From Micromonospora sp. WMMD1155 (lineage in GTDB: Bacteria > Actinomycetota > Actinomycetes > Mycobacteriales > Micromonosporaceae), in the NCBI RefSeq assembly GCF_029581275.1, contig NZ_CP120742.1:6014501-6078500 (forward strand): a stretch of 64,000 nucleotides of DNA. The letters are read 5' to 3'. The notes below the pieces were generated by a model. The model had not been told where the DNA came from. It saw only the letters and a list, made by a program, of their open reading frames with translations, and did no database searches. Positions within the stretch are counted from its first letter, which is position 1, and each line of letters opens with the position of its first letter. Positions 16,222 through 25,510 of the stretch are shown in pieces. The position numbers and the translations under genes are program-made.

Positions 16222-17144
16222 TCTGAAGGGCTCGAAGCCTGGAAGTGCGTGATCCACGAGGCGGCGTCCGGCCAGTGCGGAGTGGCCACCTCGACCAGAC
16301 GCGCCTGGGCCGGCGAACCGAGCGCGGAGTGGATGTCCAGGAAGGTCTCCCTGGCCTGCCGGCGAGGCCAGGGCCGCGGCAGCAGATGCGCGGGCAGGTC
16401 CGGGTCGATGTCGGCGAACCTGCGCCAGGAGTCCATCGCCGAGGTCCGCGCCACCAGCGCCCCGGCCGGGTCCAGCGTCCCGTCGCGGGCGGCCGTCCGC
16501 ACTCGCGCGTACCGCTCGACGAAATCCGAGTACGCCGAGGCGAGCGCGGCCAGGTCGTACGCGGAGGCCGGGCCGTGTGGCCCGGACTCCTCGTCGAACC
16601 GGACGTGCATGATCGACCATCGCGCGCCGGCCACGTGGTGCAGCAGGTCGTCCAGCGCCGCCCGCACCGGTGCCGCGTCGGAGCCCGGGCGGATCCACAC
16701 GCTGTCGTACAGGCCCACGAACCCCAGCGCGCTCAACGACCTGCGGACCGCGTGCCGCAACGCCTGGCCGGAACTCGGGATCGAGAAGGACGCCTGCACC
16801 CAGTCACCCGTCCAGCGCGGCGGGTGGGCGCCGAAGGTCAGGAAGTGCCGCATCCGGGAGCGATGCCGGGCGATCGCCCCCGGTGTGAGGTGGTAGACCG
16901 GCGGCCGCCCGTTGCCCCGGCTCGCGATCAGACCACGCTTGACCAGCCGGGACAGCGCGGAACGGGCGCTGGCCTCGCTGACTCCGAACTCCCGCAGGAT
17001 CGCGATGACCGCCGCCGACGGCAGGTGGGCGTCCGAGGAGTCGAGATATTCGCCGAGCACCGTCGCCAGCAGGTGTTGCGGGCTGGACCCCACCTGGGCC
17101 CGGGGCACTCGGACGTCGTCGGGGCGCTGGTGGACGCTCACCAT
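16218..17144 (-). CDS. PaaX-like transcriptional regulator
   Basis: The 308-residue protein has the PaaX layout: an N-terminal winged-helix region (about 20-95; LLATVLGEYL, FGVSEASARSALSRLVKRGLI), a central PaaX ferredoxin-like domain (about 100-190; WTGDWVQASFSIP) and the C-terminal PaaX_C region (ending RLVEVATPHWPDAASWITHF). PaaX proteins repress phenylacetate and other catabolic genes with a CoA-thioester ligand. No paa genes lie nearby, so its target is unknown; adjacent co-directional CBM2 esterase is one candidate. The ATG at 17144 is preferred; a GTG five codons upstream is possible. Confidence 0.85.
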   Translation of the reverse strand: MVSVHQRPDDVRVPRAQVGSSPQHLLATVLGEYLDSSDAHLPSAAVIAILREFGVSEASARSALSRLVKRGLIASRGNGRPPVYHLTPGAIARHRSRMRHFLTFGAHPPRWTGDWVQASFSIPSSGQALRHAVRRSLSALGFVGLYDSVWIRPGSDAAPVRAALDDLLHHVAGARWSIMHVRFDEESGPHGPASAYDLAALASAYSDFVERYARVRTAARDGTLDPAGALVARTSAMDSWRRFADIDPDLPAHLLPRPWPRRQARETFLDIHSALGSPAQARLVEVATPHWPDAASWITHFQASSPSD

Positions 17145-17218
17145 CCCAGACTGCCTCACCGGGCGGTGACAGGGGGCGGGCGAGTGTCCAGTCGCTTCGG
17201 GGGCACTATCGTTTCGGC

Positions 17219-17716
17219 GTGCACATCCGTTTCGACGTACCAGCCGATCCCGCCTATCCCGGCCGGGTGGCCGCCGCGCTCGGCGGTGTCCGGCTGCGCA
17301 GGTTCCGCTACATCGGCGCGGTGCTGGCGGCGGTCGGGGTGATCGGATTCGCCGTCTCGCGGGGGTCCGCGACCGGCGAGCGGCTCACCTCGCTGTGGAC
17401 GACCCTGGTCCTCGCCGGAGTGCTGTCGATGCTGTTCCTGCCGTGGGTGCGGTGGCGCGCCCGCCGCCGGTCCGGCGGGTACGCCGTCGACGGCTCCTAC
17501 GACATCACCGACGACAACATCATGATGCGCAGCGGCTCGGAGTCCGGCGGCATCGCCTGGGACGGGGTCACCCGGGTGGAGGACACCCGGGACTTCTGGA
17601 TCGTGTACGTCGACCGGATGCCGGCGACCGTGATCCCCCGCTGGCTGATGACCGCCGAGGACGCCGAGACGCTGCGTACCCACATGACCGAACGCGGCCT
17701 GCTCGCACCGCGCTGA
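17219..17716 (+). CDS. YcxB-like membrane protein
   Basis: The 165-residue product opens with a short beta-like segment (MHIRFDVPADPAYPG), then two membrane helices (YIGAVLAAVGVIGFAV and LWTTLVLAGVLSMLFLPWV), then a C-terminal cytosolic domain with YDITDDNIMMRSGSESGGIAWDGV and VRVEDTRDFWIVYVD-like strands. This is the YcxB C-terminal pattern, in which the last domain resembles a PH-like fold. The function is unknown. It starts at a GTG divergent from the PaaX gene, and ends 6 bp before the convergent membrane protein. Confidence 0.75.
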   Translation: MHIRFDVPADPAYPGRVAAALGGVRLRRFRYIGAVLAAVGVIGFAVSRGSATGERLTSLWTTLVLAGVLSMLFLPWVRWRARRRSGGYAVDGSYDITDDNIMMRSGSESGGIAWDGVTRVEDTRDFWIVYVDRMPATVIPRWLMTAEDAETLRTHMTERGLLAPR

Positions 17717-17721
17717 CCCGG

Positions 17722-18189
17722 TCACTCGTCGCGCGTCGCCGCCCCGACCAGCGCGTCCCGACGGCGCAGCAGCGCCGCTCTCGCCCGGCGCGCTGCCCAC
17801 AGGTTCACCACCGCCACCACGCCCAGCGTGAGCACGACGGCCGGCAGCGACGGTGCGAGCCGGTGTCGCGGCACGGTGATGACCAACGCGCCGACGGTGA
17901 AGACCAGCCACGCACCGAGGCCGAGCCATCCGGCGACCACCCGGTCCCGGGCGAACAACGAGGTCCTCCGGGTCACCGCCCAGGCGCCGAACACCGCCCA
18001 GCACAGCCCGATCGCCACCAGGACCGCGAAGGCCACCGCCGTACGCGGCGGCAACCCGGGCTCGGTGGCCCAGAGCAGGCTGATCAGGGCGCTCCCGGTG
18101 AGACCGGCGAGAGCCACGGCCGAGTAACCGACCCGTCGACGCAGCGACAGCGGCGCGTCCAGTCGCGCCAGCACCTCTTCCGGCGTCAT
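17722..18189 (-). CDS. four-TM membrane protein coupled to ECF sigma factor (possible anti-sigma)
   Basis: The 155-residue protein starts at the ATG at 18189, which overlaps the sigma factor stop (ATGA). After a charged N-terminal stretch (MTPEEVLARLDAPLSLRRR) there are four membrane helices: SAVALAGLTGSALISLLW, AVAFAVLVAIGLCWAVFG, GLGAWLVFTVGALVIT and LPAVVLTLGVVAVVNLW. It has no zinc-binding anti-sigma motif (HxxxCxxC). Genes directly coupled to ECF factors often encode their anti-sigma factors; here that is inference from position only. Confidence 0.7.
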   Translation of the reverse strand: MTPEEVLARLDAPLSLRRRVGYSAVALAGLTGSALISLLWATEPGLPPRTAVAFAVLVAIGLCWAVFGAWAVTRRTSLFARDRVVAGWLGLGAWLVFTVGALVITVPRHRLAPSLPAVVLTLGVVAVVNLWAARRARAALLRRRDALVGAATRDE

Positions 18190-18704
18190 GCCTCGTACCC
18201 CTTCCGGACCAGCTCGTTGCGTAACAACCTGCGGCCCCGGTTGAGCCGCGACTTGACGGTGCCGACGGGTACGGCGCAGATCTGCGCGCACGCCTCCAGC
18301 GACTGATCCTCGAGGTAGAAGAGGAGGAGCAGCTCCCGTTCCCGGGCGGGCAGCGCCGCCAGCGCGCCCGCCAGCGTCTCCCGGTTGACGATCTCCTCCG
18401 CCTCGTCGTCGCCCGGCAGGTCGTCGATCGGCTCCGGCTCCGGACGGCTGTACGCGTCCCGCAGCCGGTTCATCACCGCCCGGCGGGCGATGGCGAACAG
18501 CCACGGAGCGAACCGGTCCGCCTGCCGCAGCTTCGGCAGGCCCCGGAAGACCGCCAACCAGATCTCCTGCACCACGTCGTCGTCGGACCCGCCGAGCATC
18601 CGCCCGACGTACCGCTCGACCGCCGGATGCCAGCCCTGCACCAGCTCGGCGAACGCCTCCCGCTCACCGAGCTGACAGCGGACCACCAGCAACTCATCGC
18701 TCAT
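18186..18704 (-). CDS. RNA polymerase ECF sigma factor (RpoE/SigE-like)
   Basis: The 172-residue protein has a region 2 (about 10-80; AFAELVQGWHPAVERYVGRM, DVVQEIWLAVFRGLPKL, FAPWLFAIARRAVMNRLRD) and a region 4 (about 110-165; LAALPARERELLLLFYLEDQ, GTVKSRLNRGRRLLRNEL). These bind the -10 and -35 elements of target promoters. It is followed, with a 4-bp overlap, by a four-TM protein that may sequester it at the membrane. The signal it answers is unknown. Family membership is clear; the specific ECF group is not assigned. Confidence 0.92.
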   Translation of the reverse strand: MSDELLVVRCQLGEREAFAELVQGWHPAVERYVGRMLGGSDDDVVQEIWLAVFRGLPKLRQADRFAPWLFAIARRAVMNRLRDAYSRPEPEPIDDLPGDDEAEEIVNRETLAGALAALPARERELLLLFYLEDQSLEACAQICAVPVGTVKSRLNRGRRLLRNELVRKGYEA

Positions 18705-18821
18705 CGGCCCTCCTTCGCCTGTTCAGTCGGCGTGAGGGCCCGGCAGGTTCACGTCCGGCCACCACGATCGCAGGGCGCGGCGTCGGCGACCCGGGCGGGA
18801 CCGCTCGGCGGCGTACCCTCG

Positions 18822-20381
18822 TCAGGCCAGCGGCACCTGGGCGGACCGGCCGCCGTCGTCGCCGGCCCGGACCCCGACGGGTGCCGTGATCGGGGCGGTG
18901 ACGATGCGGCTGGGCAGCACCGGCGCGTCCCGACCGGTGCCCCGGTGGCCGTCGCCGCCGCCGGATTCCTCGTGGTAGTCCTGCTCCACGTTCACCGACC
19001 AGACGTCGTGCGTACTGCCGGTGGCGATGTTCTCGGCGGTGAGCATCGCGGTGAGCATCGAATGGTCCTGGTTGTTGTAGCGATGCATGCCGTTGCGGCC
19101 CACCGGGTGCACGTTCGGCACCGCCTCGGCCAGCCAGGCCCGGATCACGTCGACGTTGTGCTGGTAGCGCTCGTCGTACACCGGATAGGCCTTCGGCATC
19201 CGCACGACGTAGCCGGCCTCCACCACGCCGGGTCGGACCAACCCCAACCGCTCCAGCTCCGCGGTCGCGAGGGCCACCAGCTCGGCATCGGGGGTACGCC
19301 ACATCTCGTCGCCCTCGAACACGAAGTACTCCAGGCCCAGGCAGGTGCGGCCGTCCTTGACGAGGTACGGCGACCAGGAGCCGAAGTTCTGGATCCGGCC
19401 CACCCGCACTCCCGGGTCGTGCACGTAGATCCAGTTGTCCGGGAACGAGAACTTTGCCGGCACCACCAGCGCGACGGTCAGGAAGTCGCGGTAGCGCAGG
19501 TCGGCGGCGCAGGCCAGCACCTCCGGGGGGGCCGGCGGGCGCATCGCGGCCACCAGCTCCGAGATCGGCATGGACGAGATCACGTGATCCGCCGACTGGG
19601 TCCGCTGCCCGCCCGCGCCGTCGACGGTCACGCTGACGGCCCGCCGTCGCTTCGGATCCCGGTGTACGGCGGTGACCCAACTGCCGGTCGACAGGTGACC
19701 GCCACGCTTGCGGACCTGCTCGGCGCAGCGCTCCCACATCATGCCCGGCCCGAACTTCGGGTACTGGAACTGCTCGATCAGGCTGGTCACGTCGGTGCGC
19801 CGACGGCTGGGCAGCAGCGCGTTGCGGATCGCCGTCGCCAGCGACAGGTTCTTGATCCGCTGCGCGGCCCAGTCGGCCTGCAACCGGTCCGCAGGCATCC
19901 CCCAGACCTTCTCGGTGTACGTCTTGAAGAAGATCGAGTACAGCCGCCAGCCGAAGCGGGCCGACACCCAGCCCTCGAAGTGCGACTGGTCCCGTGGCGG
20001 GCGCAGCCGGGCCCGGGCGTACGAGCCCAGACAGCGGGCGGCCTCCGGCAGCCCCAGGTTGCGCAGCGCGTTCATGGCGCTGAGCGGGTAGTCGAACAAC
20101 GCGCCCCGGTAGAAGATCCGGCTCATCCGGGGTCGGGTCAGGAAGTCCTCGTCCGGCAGGATCTCGTGCCAGAACGCCTCCACCCGGGGCACCTTCGTGA
20201 AGAACCGGTGCCCGCCGATGTCGAACCGCCACCCGTCGCGCTCCACGGTCCGGCTGATCCCGCCGACCACCTCGTCGGCCTCGAAGACCTGGACCGGCAG
20301 ACCGTGCCGGAGCAGCTCGTACGCTGCCGTGAGCCCTGCCGGCCCCGCACCGATGACCACCGTGCCGTGTTGCTCGCTCAT
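18822..20381 (-). CDS. NAD(P)/FAD-dependent amine-oxidase/UDP-galactopyranose-mutase-like protein
   Basis: The 519-residue protein begins [19 protein letters not shown] (dinucleotide fold GAGPAG) and continues [33 protein letters not shown]. It resembles the NAD(P)-binding UGM/protoporphyrinogen-oxidase-like superfamily that rearranges or oxidises sugar nucleotides. The C-terminal half keeps [19 protein letters not shown], typical of UGM-like relatives involved in cell-surface glycan synthesis. The ATG at 20381 has AGGGAG nine bases upstream; in-frame extensions farther upstream look spurious. It is divergent from a membrane mannosyltransferase-like gene, which supports a role in glycan assembly. 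Confidence 0.85.
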   Translation of the reverse strand: MSEQHGTVVIGAGPAGLTAAYELLRHGLPVQVFEADEVVGGISRTVERDGWRFDIGGHRFFTKVPRVEAFWHEILPDEDFLTRPRMSRIFYRGALFDYPLSAMNALRNLGLPEAARCLGSYARARLRPPRDQSHFEGWVSARFGWRLYSIFFKTYTEKVWGMPADRLQADWAAQRIKNLSLATAIRNALLPSRRRTDVTSLIEQFQYPKFGPGMMWERCAEQVRKRGGHLSTGSWVTAVHRDPKRRRAVSVTVDGAGGQRTQSADHVISSMPISELVAAMRPPAPPEVLACAADLRYRDFLTVALVVPAKFSFPDNWIYVHDPGVRVGRIQNFGSWSPYLVKDGRTCLGLEYFVFEGDEMWRTPDAELVALATAELERLGLVRPGVVEAGYVVRMPKAYPVYDERYQHNVDVIRAWLAEAVPNVHPVGRNGMHRYNNQDHSMLTAMLTAENIATGSTHDVWSVNVEQDYHEESGGGDGHRGTGRDAPVLPSRIVTAPITAPVGVRAGDDGGRSAQVPLA

Positions 20382-20555
20382 GGTGCCGTGCTCCCTGCCC
20401 ACCGTCATGGTTGAGGCGCCGCGCGTACCCGTTATGCGAGGATTGTCACCCTTGTCTGGGTGGTTTTCGCGTCGGTGGGCCGCCCTGCGGCGTACAACGG
20501 GAGGGGCGACACCCCCGCGCGGCGGGTGGGCCGGCGGACCGGGGGAGCGGGGCGG

Positions 20556-21770
20556 ATGCACCGGTGGCGAGGCGGCGCGGCCACGCTGGTCGCGGCCGGC
20601 CACGGCGCGGCCCGGCTGGCCCGTCGGGTGCCGCCGCCCTGGGCGTACGTGATCAGCCTGTTCCTCGGCGCGAAGCTGCTGCTCACACTGCTCGGTCTGC
20701 TGGTCCTGCACGCCTGGGACGGCATCCCCGGCGCGCCCCCGGCGGACGAGGCGCTGATGTGGGCCCAGCAGCGGGACATCTCCGGGCACCGCTGGATCTC
20801 CTTCTGGTTCGCCTGGGACTCGCTGCTCTACCTGCGGCTGAGCGAGCTGCCCCTGACCGGGCCGTGGCGCGACTTCGGCTTCCCCCTGCTGTACCCGTTC
20901 CTGGCCCGGCCGCTCGGCGCGCTGCTCGGCGGCGACACCGCGCTCGCCCTCCTGTTGATCAGCAACGTCGCCTTCCTGCTGGCCCTCTGGTACGGCTACC
21001 GACTCGCCGAGCTGCTGCTCGGTGACGCGGACTCGGCTCGCCGGTTCAGCAGGTACCTGGTGCTGCTGCCGACCGCGTTCCTGTTCCAGGCCGCGCTGAC
21101 CGAATCGCTGTTCGTCTGTCTCTCCCTGGCCGCCTTCTACCACGCCGAACGGCGCCGCTGGCTGCTCGTCGGTGTGATCGGCTACTTCCTGGCGATGAGC
21201 CGGTCCGTCGGCCTGCTCGTGGCGCTGCCGCTGGCGCTGGTGCTGCTGCGCCAGCACGACTGGCGGCTCGGTCCGCGCGCCCTGCTCGGCTACCTACGGA
21301 TCGGCTGGCCGCTGCTGCTGTTGCCCGCCGGATGGTTCACCTTCATGGCGTACTGCCGGTGGCGCGGCGGCGACTGGTTCGCCTACCAGCACGCCCAGGA
21401 GACCGGCTGGGGGATCCGGGTGCAGAACCCGCTGCCGGTGCTGTGGCACGGGCTGGTCGGAGAGCCGCGCGACGCCGCCCGGGTCTGGTTCGCCGTGGCC
21501 GTGCTGGCCGTGCTGGCCGCCGGGTTCCGCCGTCGGGAACTGCCCTACCTGGTGTACGGCGTGCTCATGGTGCTGGTGCCGCTTTCGATGGGCCCGGCGG
21601 CGTACAAGAGCCTGCTGCGCTACCTGCTCGCCGCGTTCCCGGTGGCGCTGGTGCTGGCCCGCTGGGCCCGCCAGGCCGGTGTCGACGTATGGCTGACCGC
21701 GACGCTCGCCGTGGTGCAGGGCGTGCTGTTCGTGCTCTGGCTCAGCTACTGGACCCACATGATCATCTGA
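20556..21770 (+). CDS. PIG-V-like membrane glycosyltransferase (putative mannosyltransferase)
   Basis: From the ATG at 20556 (GGGGGAG upstream) the protein has 404 residues and about nine to ten membrane helices. The pattern is that of PIG-V/GT-C-type lipid-linked mannosyltransferases: an early acidic-Trp motif [16 protein letters not shown], then [30 protein letters not shown] and the late [22 protein letters not shown]. In this family such enzymes transfer mannose from polyprenyl-phosphate donors outside the membrane. The gene is divergent from the UGM-like flavoenzyme; the acceptor is unknown. Confidence 0.8.
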   Translation: MHRWRGGAATLVAAGHGAARLARRVPPPWAYVISLFLGAKLLLTLLGLLVLHAWDGIPGAPPADEALMWAQQRDISGHRWISFWFAWDSLLYLRLSELPLTGPWRDFGFPLLYPFLARPLGALLGGDTALALLLISNVAFLLALWYGYRLAELLLGDADSARRFSRYLVLLPTAFLFQAALTESLFVCLSLAAFYHAERRRWLLVGVIGYFLAMSRSVGLLVALPLALVLLRQHDWRLGPRALLGYLRIGWPLLLLPAGWFTFMAYCRWRGGDWFAYQHAQETGWGIRVQNPLPVLWHGLVGEPRDAARVWFAVAVLAVLAAGFRRRELPYLVYGVLMVLVPLSMGPAAYKSLLRYLLAAFPVALVLARWARQAGVDVWLTATLAVVQGVLFVLWLSYWTHMII

Positions 21771-21914
21771 TGGGCCGCAGCCGGTCAGCCGGTGGTCTTC
21801 TGGGTCGGCGTTCCCCGGCGCGCGAGTGCCGTCGCGTGGCCCCGGTGGGGCGCGGACCGACGGGCCTGTGCGAGCCTGCAACCGACGATCCACGCGCACC
21901 TGACTGGAGGCCCG

Positions 21915-22487
21915 GTGTTCGCCCTGCCGCTGACCGAGGATGTCGAGCTGCGCCCGCTGGAGCCGTGGCGGGCCGAGGAGTTCCTCGCCCACATGGACCG
22001 CGCCCGCGAACACATCAAGCCCTGGGTGTCGCCGTCCTTCGCCGCCACCGACCTGGCCTCGGCGCGGGCGGTGCTGCAGCGGTACGCCGACCGCTGGGCC
22101 GGTGACAGCGGAGGCATGTGGGGGCTGTGGTGGCGGGGCACCCTCGTCGGCGGGGTCATCTTCGTGTCGTTCGACGCGGCCGGCGGCGCCTGCGAGGTCG
22201 GCTGCTGGGTGGAGCCGGCGGCCGAGGGCAGGGGCATGGTCGCACCGGCGATCCGCCGGATCGTCGACTGGGCGGTCCGCGAGCGCGGCATCCAGCGGGT
22301 GGAGTGGCGGACCAACGCCGACAACACCCGCAGCAGGGCCCTCGCGCGGAGGCTCGGTCTGCGCCTCGACGGCACGCTCCGCCAGCTCCGACCGGGTCCG
22401 CACGGCCGGATCGACCTCGAAATCTGGTCGGTGCTGGCCGACGAGTGGCTGTCCGCGGCGAGCGGATCGCCGGCCACCGTCCACTGA
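21915..22487 (+). CDS. GNAT family N-acetyltransferase (RimJ/RimL type)
   Basis: The 190-residue protein starts at a GTG at 21915 right after GGAGG. It has the GNAT_3 layout: LTEDVELRPLEPWRAEEFL at the start, YADRWAGDSGGMWGLWWRGTLVGGV in the core, the acetyl-CoA loop EPAAEGRGMVAPAIR, and GIQRVEWRTNADNTRSRALARRLGL. The motif order suggests acetylation of ribosomal or small-molecule amines. It lies downstream of and unlinked to the PIG-V-like gene. The substrate is not predictable. Confidence 0.9.
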   Translation: MFALPLTEDVELRPLEPWRAEEFLAHMDRAREHIKPWVSPSFAATDLASARAVLQRYADRWAGDSGGMWGLWWRGTLVGGVIFVSFDAAGGACEVGCWVEPAAEGRGMVAPAIRRIVDWAVRERGIQRVEWRTNADNTRSRALARRLGLRLDGTLRQLRPGPHGRIDLEIWSVLADEWLSAASGSPATVH

Positions 22488-22526
22488 CGACGGATTTCTG
22501 TCGTACCCGGTCGCCACCATGCATTC

Positions 22527-22940
22527 ATGGCCGTCCCCGCGCTCACCCCTCATTCCGACCCGCCGCGTTCCGTGCCGCTGCGTGAGGCGCGCACCCGGTT
22601 CAGTCAGCTCGTCGCGCTGGCCGAGCTGACCGACGCGGTCACCGTCGTCACCCGCGACGGCGACCCCCGTCCGGTCGCCGCGATCGTCCCCGCCGCGGCC
22701 GCCCGCAGCGGCGCCCAGGCCCGCGCCGACGCCGACCGGCTCGCCGCCGTCACCGCCGGCTGGGCCCGTCGCCTCGACGAGCAGCACCGCCGCAGCAGTC
22801 AGCGGCACGCCGCCGAGTTGAGTGCGGTCCGGGCGGCGCTCGCCGAGGCATGGGCCGAGCTGGATCGCCGCGTCATCCCGGGCAGTGACCCCACGCTGGT
22901 CCGACTGCGTGCCGCGCACACCGACCTGCTCGCCGGCTGA
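22527..22940 (+). CDS. Phd/YefM-like antitoxin-type protein, no toxin adjacent
   Basis: The 137-residue product has an N-terminal Phd/YefM-like fold: SVPLREARTRFSQLVALAELTDAVTVVTRDGDPRPVAAIVPA, in which the R-x6-L and VVTRDG pattern matches the DNA-binding and dimer part of type II antitoxins. The C-terminal half (about 60-130) is a long Ala/Arg/Leu-rich helix with coiled-coil character. In a normal module a RelE- or Fic/Doc-type toxin follows directly; the next gene here is an HTH regulator, so the antitoxin is an orphan or has been recruited as a transcriptional regulator. Confidence 0.65.
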   Translation: MAVPALTPHSDPPRSVPLREARTRFSQLVALAELTDAVTVVTRDGDPRPVAAIVPAAAARSGAQARADADRLAAVTAGWARRLDEQHRRSSQRHAAELSAVRAALAEAWAELDRRVIPGSDPTLVRLRAAHTDLLAG

Positions 22941-23022
22941 CCGCGTCCCCGCCGCCAGGTGGCGGGGATCGGCTCCGTCGTCGGCGAGCCACGGCAGAAC
23001 GCGCAGCGCGTATCCTTCGCCC

Positions 23023-23733
23023 GTGGGACTACGGTTCACGACGCGGGGATCGGACTCGCCTTGGGTGGACATCGTGTGGACCTGCACGAGCGAGCAGGTC
23101 ACCGCAATGACGTCCGTCGCCGGGGTGCGGTGGGGCCTGGTGTTCTGGCAACAGGCCGGCCGGGCGCACACGAGCATCACCGGTCCCGAGACCCGGACCG
23201 GCACGGCGCCGGTGCCGGAGGGCGCGACCTTCACGGGCATCGAGTTCGCCGTGGGCACCTCGTTGCGGGCCGTGCCCACCCCGGCGCTGACCGACGGTGG
23301 CATCGTGCTTCCCGACACCACTCGACGGACGTTCCGACTGGACGGGGAACGTTGGGAGACGCCGTCACCCGACGACACCGAGGCTCTGGTCGACCGGCTC
23401 GTCCGGGCCGGGATCGTGGTCCGTGACGCGCTCGTCGTCGACGTGCTGCGGGGTCACCGCCCGGCCGTGTCGGGGCGCACGGTCGAGCGCCGGTTCCGCG
23501 CCGCGACCGGGCTGACGCAGAGCGCCGTTCGGCAGATCGAGCGTGCCCGCACCGCGGCGGAGCTACTGGCTGCCGGCGACCCGGCCGCCGACGTCGTCGT
23601 CAAGCTCGACTACTTCGACGAGCCGCACCTGGCCCGAGCACTGCGCTCCTACGTCGGCCGCACCGCCCGGCAACTCCGCGAGGGAGGTGGCGGCGCGATC
23701 GCCCTCGACCTGGATCACCGCTTGACGTCGTAG
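23023..23733 (+). CDS. AraC-like helix-turn-helix transcriptional regulator
   Basis: The 236-residue protein starts at a GTG at 23023 with no ribosome site upstream, but TATCCT 11 bases upstream could be a -10 element; that suggests a leaderless transcript. The N-terminal half is a small beta-rich sensor-like domain (VDIVWTCTSEQVTAMTSVAG). The C-terminal half (about 160-230) has an AraC-type HTH pattern: SGRTVERRFRAATGLTQSAVRQIERARTAAELLA, then DYFDEPHLARALRSYVGRTARQLR, matching the second AraC helix-turn-helix. Its target may be the convergent RibD_C reductase gene. The 3' ends overlap by 19 bp. Confidence 0.75.
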   Translation: MGLRFTTRGSDSPWVDIVWTCTSEQVTAMTSVAGVRWGLVFWQQAGRAHTSITGPETRTGTAPVPEGATFTGIEFAVGTSLRAVPTPALTDGGIVLPDTTRRTFRLDGERWETPSPDDTEALVDRLVRAGIVVRDALVVDVLRGHRPAVSGRTVERRFRAATGLTQSAVRQIERARTAAELLAAGDPAADVVVKLDYFDEPHLARALRSYVGRTARQLREGGGGAIALDLDHRLTS

Positions 23734-24293
23734 ACCAGCTTGAGGATCCCGTTGGGGTAGCTCTCCGACTCCCGCAGCGTCAGCATGTACTTGTCCCGGT
23801 CGGCCCGGCCGAACAGGCTCTTGCCGGCACCGAGCAACACGGGGAAGACGAGCAGGTTGTACTGGTCGATCAGGCCCGCGTCGGACAGCCGCCGAGCCAA
23901 CTCCGCACTCCCGTGGATGAAGATCGCACCGCCGTCGCCCTCCTTGAGCGCGGCCACGTCCCCGGTCGAGCGCAGAATCGTGGTCGGCCCCCACCCGTCG
24001 ACGACGGCGTCGTCGGACAGCGAGGTCGACACCACATACTTGGGCAGCTCCTTGTAGCCGGCGTGGTCCTCCGAGCCGGGCCAGACCGGCGCGAACGCCT
24101 CGTAGCTGCGACGGCCGAACATCAACGCCGTAGTGTCGGTGAGCTCCTCGCCCTTCAGCGACCAGGCTTCCGGCACGAACTCGAGGTCCTTGAACACCCA
24201 GCCGCCGCTGCGGTGCTCCTCTGAAGGCCCGCCGCCGGGCGAGTCCACGACGCCGTCCAGCGACATGAAACCGGTGTAGACCAGGTTGCGCAT
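23715..24293 (-). CDS. dihydrofolate reductase family protein (RibD C-terminal-like)
   Basis: The 192-residue protein is of the RibD_C/DHFR-like type: it begins MRNLVYTGFMSLDGVVD, has the NADPH-binding GRRSYEAFAPVWPG, and ends with GLIDQYNLLVFPVLLGAGKSLF and a strand KLVYDVKR. Such proteins are NADPH-dependent reductases of pterin-like or unrelated small substrates and are common singletons in actinobacteria. GAGGAGA precedes the ATG at 24293. Convergent with the AraC-like regulator, overlapping its 3' end. Confidence 0.9.
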   Translation of the reverse strand: MRNLVYTGFMSLDGVVDSPGGGPSEEHRSGGWVFKDLEFVPEAWSLKGEELTDTTALMFGRRSYEAFAPVWPGSEDHAGYKELPKYVVSTSLSDDAVVDGWGPTTILRSTGDVAALKEGDGGAIFIHGSAELARRLSDAGLIDQYNLLVFPVLLGAGKSLFGRADRDKYMLTLRESESYPNGILKLVYDVKR

Positions 24294-24370
24294 CGTGCTG
24301 TCTCCTCATGCTCGGGCGAGCTGCCGGGTCCAGGCTAGAGGGCGGACGCGACGGCCGTCTTGGACGAAAA

Positions 24371-24393
24371 CGACAGCGGGTCCCACGCTGTCG
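24371..24393. terminator. hairpin downstream of the molybdate operon
   Basis: CGACAGCG and CGCTGTCG (8-bp perfect stem, 7-base loop) lie 50 bp beyond the modC stop, on the expected side for a minus-strand terminator. Confidence 0.5.
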
Positions 24394-24442
24394 CGGCTGA
24401 CTGGTCGTCAGTTCACGAGCCAGGTGGCCGGCGGCCCGGCGG

Positions 24443-25510
24443 TCAGCCGGTGGCCGGGTAGGCGCGCGTCTCGGCTGCCTTGACGGCCACCCACACGCGC
24501 TGACCGGGGATCAGCCGCAACTGGGCGACGGCGGCCGGCGTGACGTCGGCGGCCACCTCGATCGGCCCGTCCACCTGCACACGCAGGTTGTCGCCGTGCT
24601 GTTGGACACCGGCCACGGTTCCCGTCCAGGTGTTGCGCGGGCTGCCCTCCGGACGGCTCGGGTGCAGGGCCACCGCCGCCGGTCGGAACGCCACGAACGC
24701 CTCGCCGTCCAGCCGGTCCGCGACGGCGAGGGTCAGCTCCGGCGCGACCCGTACCCCGAACCCGTCGGCCCTGCCCCGGTAGAGGTTCAGCCCCACCAGC
24801 CGTGCGACGTAGTCGGTGCGCGGACGCGCGGTGACGCTCGGCCCGTCGCCCTCCTGGACCACCCGCCCGCCCTCGACGATGACCAGCCGGTCCGCCAACG
24901 CGAGGGCGTCCAGCGGGTCGTGGGTGACCAGCAGCGTCGCGCCCGGGTGCGCGGACAGGTGGCGGTGCAGTTCGGCACGGGTGTCCAGCCGGGTGCGCGC
25001 GTCCAGGGCCGCGAGCGGCTCGTCCAACAGCAACAGCGACGGTACGAGGGCCAACGCTCGCGCCAGCGCCACCCGCTGTGCCTGACCGCCGGAGAGCTGC
25101 CGGGGGCGGCGGTGCGCGTGCCCGTCGAGCCCCACCCGGTCGAGCCAGCCACGCGCCGTCGCGCGGGCGGTCCTCCGGTCGACGCCGTGTCGACGCGGCC
25201 CGAAAGCCACGTTGTCCAGTGCGCTCAGGTGCGGAAAGAGCAGGTAGTCCTGGAAGACCACACCGATCGACCGGCGTTCGGTGGGCACCCAGTCGCGCGT
25301 CGCCGGACGGTCCAGGTCGACGCCGTCGAGCGTGACGTGGCCGTCGGTCAGCGGGTGCAGCCCGGCCAGGGCACGCAGCGCGGTGGTCTTACCGGCGCCG
25401 TTCGGGCCGAGCAGCGCGACGACCTCGCCGGGCACCACCCGTAACGGCACGTCGAGTCGGAACGTCCCCCGGTCGACGATGAGCCGGGCGTCGAGCAGCG
25501 GGCCGGTCAT
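24443..25510 (-). CDS. modC: molybdate ABC transporter ATP-binding protein
   Basis: The 355-residue protein is an ABC ATPase with Walker A GPNGAGKT near residue 35, a Q-loop FQDYLLF, the signature LSGGQAQR near 140, Walker B LLLLDEPLAALD, and a C-terminal TOBE/MOP domain (about 285-355; NTWTGTVAGVQQHGDNLRVQV), the hallmark of molybdate/tungstate or related oxyanion importers. It overlaps the permease stop by 4 bp (ATG at 25510). ModC powers uptake of molybdate that feeds the molybdo-enzymes at 37-41 kb. Tungstate or sulfate would be alternative substrates. Confidence 0.88.
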   Translation of the reverse strand: MTGPLLDARLIVDRGTFRLDVPLRVVPGEVVALLGPNGAGKTTALRALAGLHPLTDGHVTLDGVDLDRPATRDWVPTERRSIGVVFQDYLLFPHLSALDNVAFGPRRHGVDRRTARATARGWLDRVGLDGHAHRRPRQLSGGQAQRVALARALALVPSLLLLDEPLAALDARTRLDTRAELHRHLSAHPGATLLVTHDPLDALALADRLVIVEGGRVVQEGDGPSVTARPRTDYVARLVGLNLYRGRADGFGVRVAPELTLAVADRLDGEAFVAFRPAAVALHPSRPEGSPRNTWTGTVAGVQQHGDNLRVQVDGPIEVAADVTPAAVAQLRLIPGQRVWVAVKAAETRAYPATG

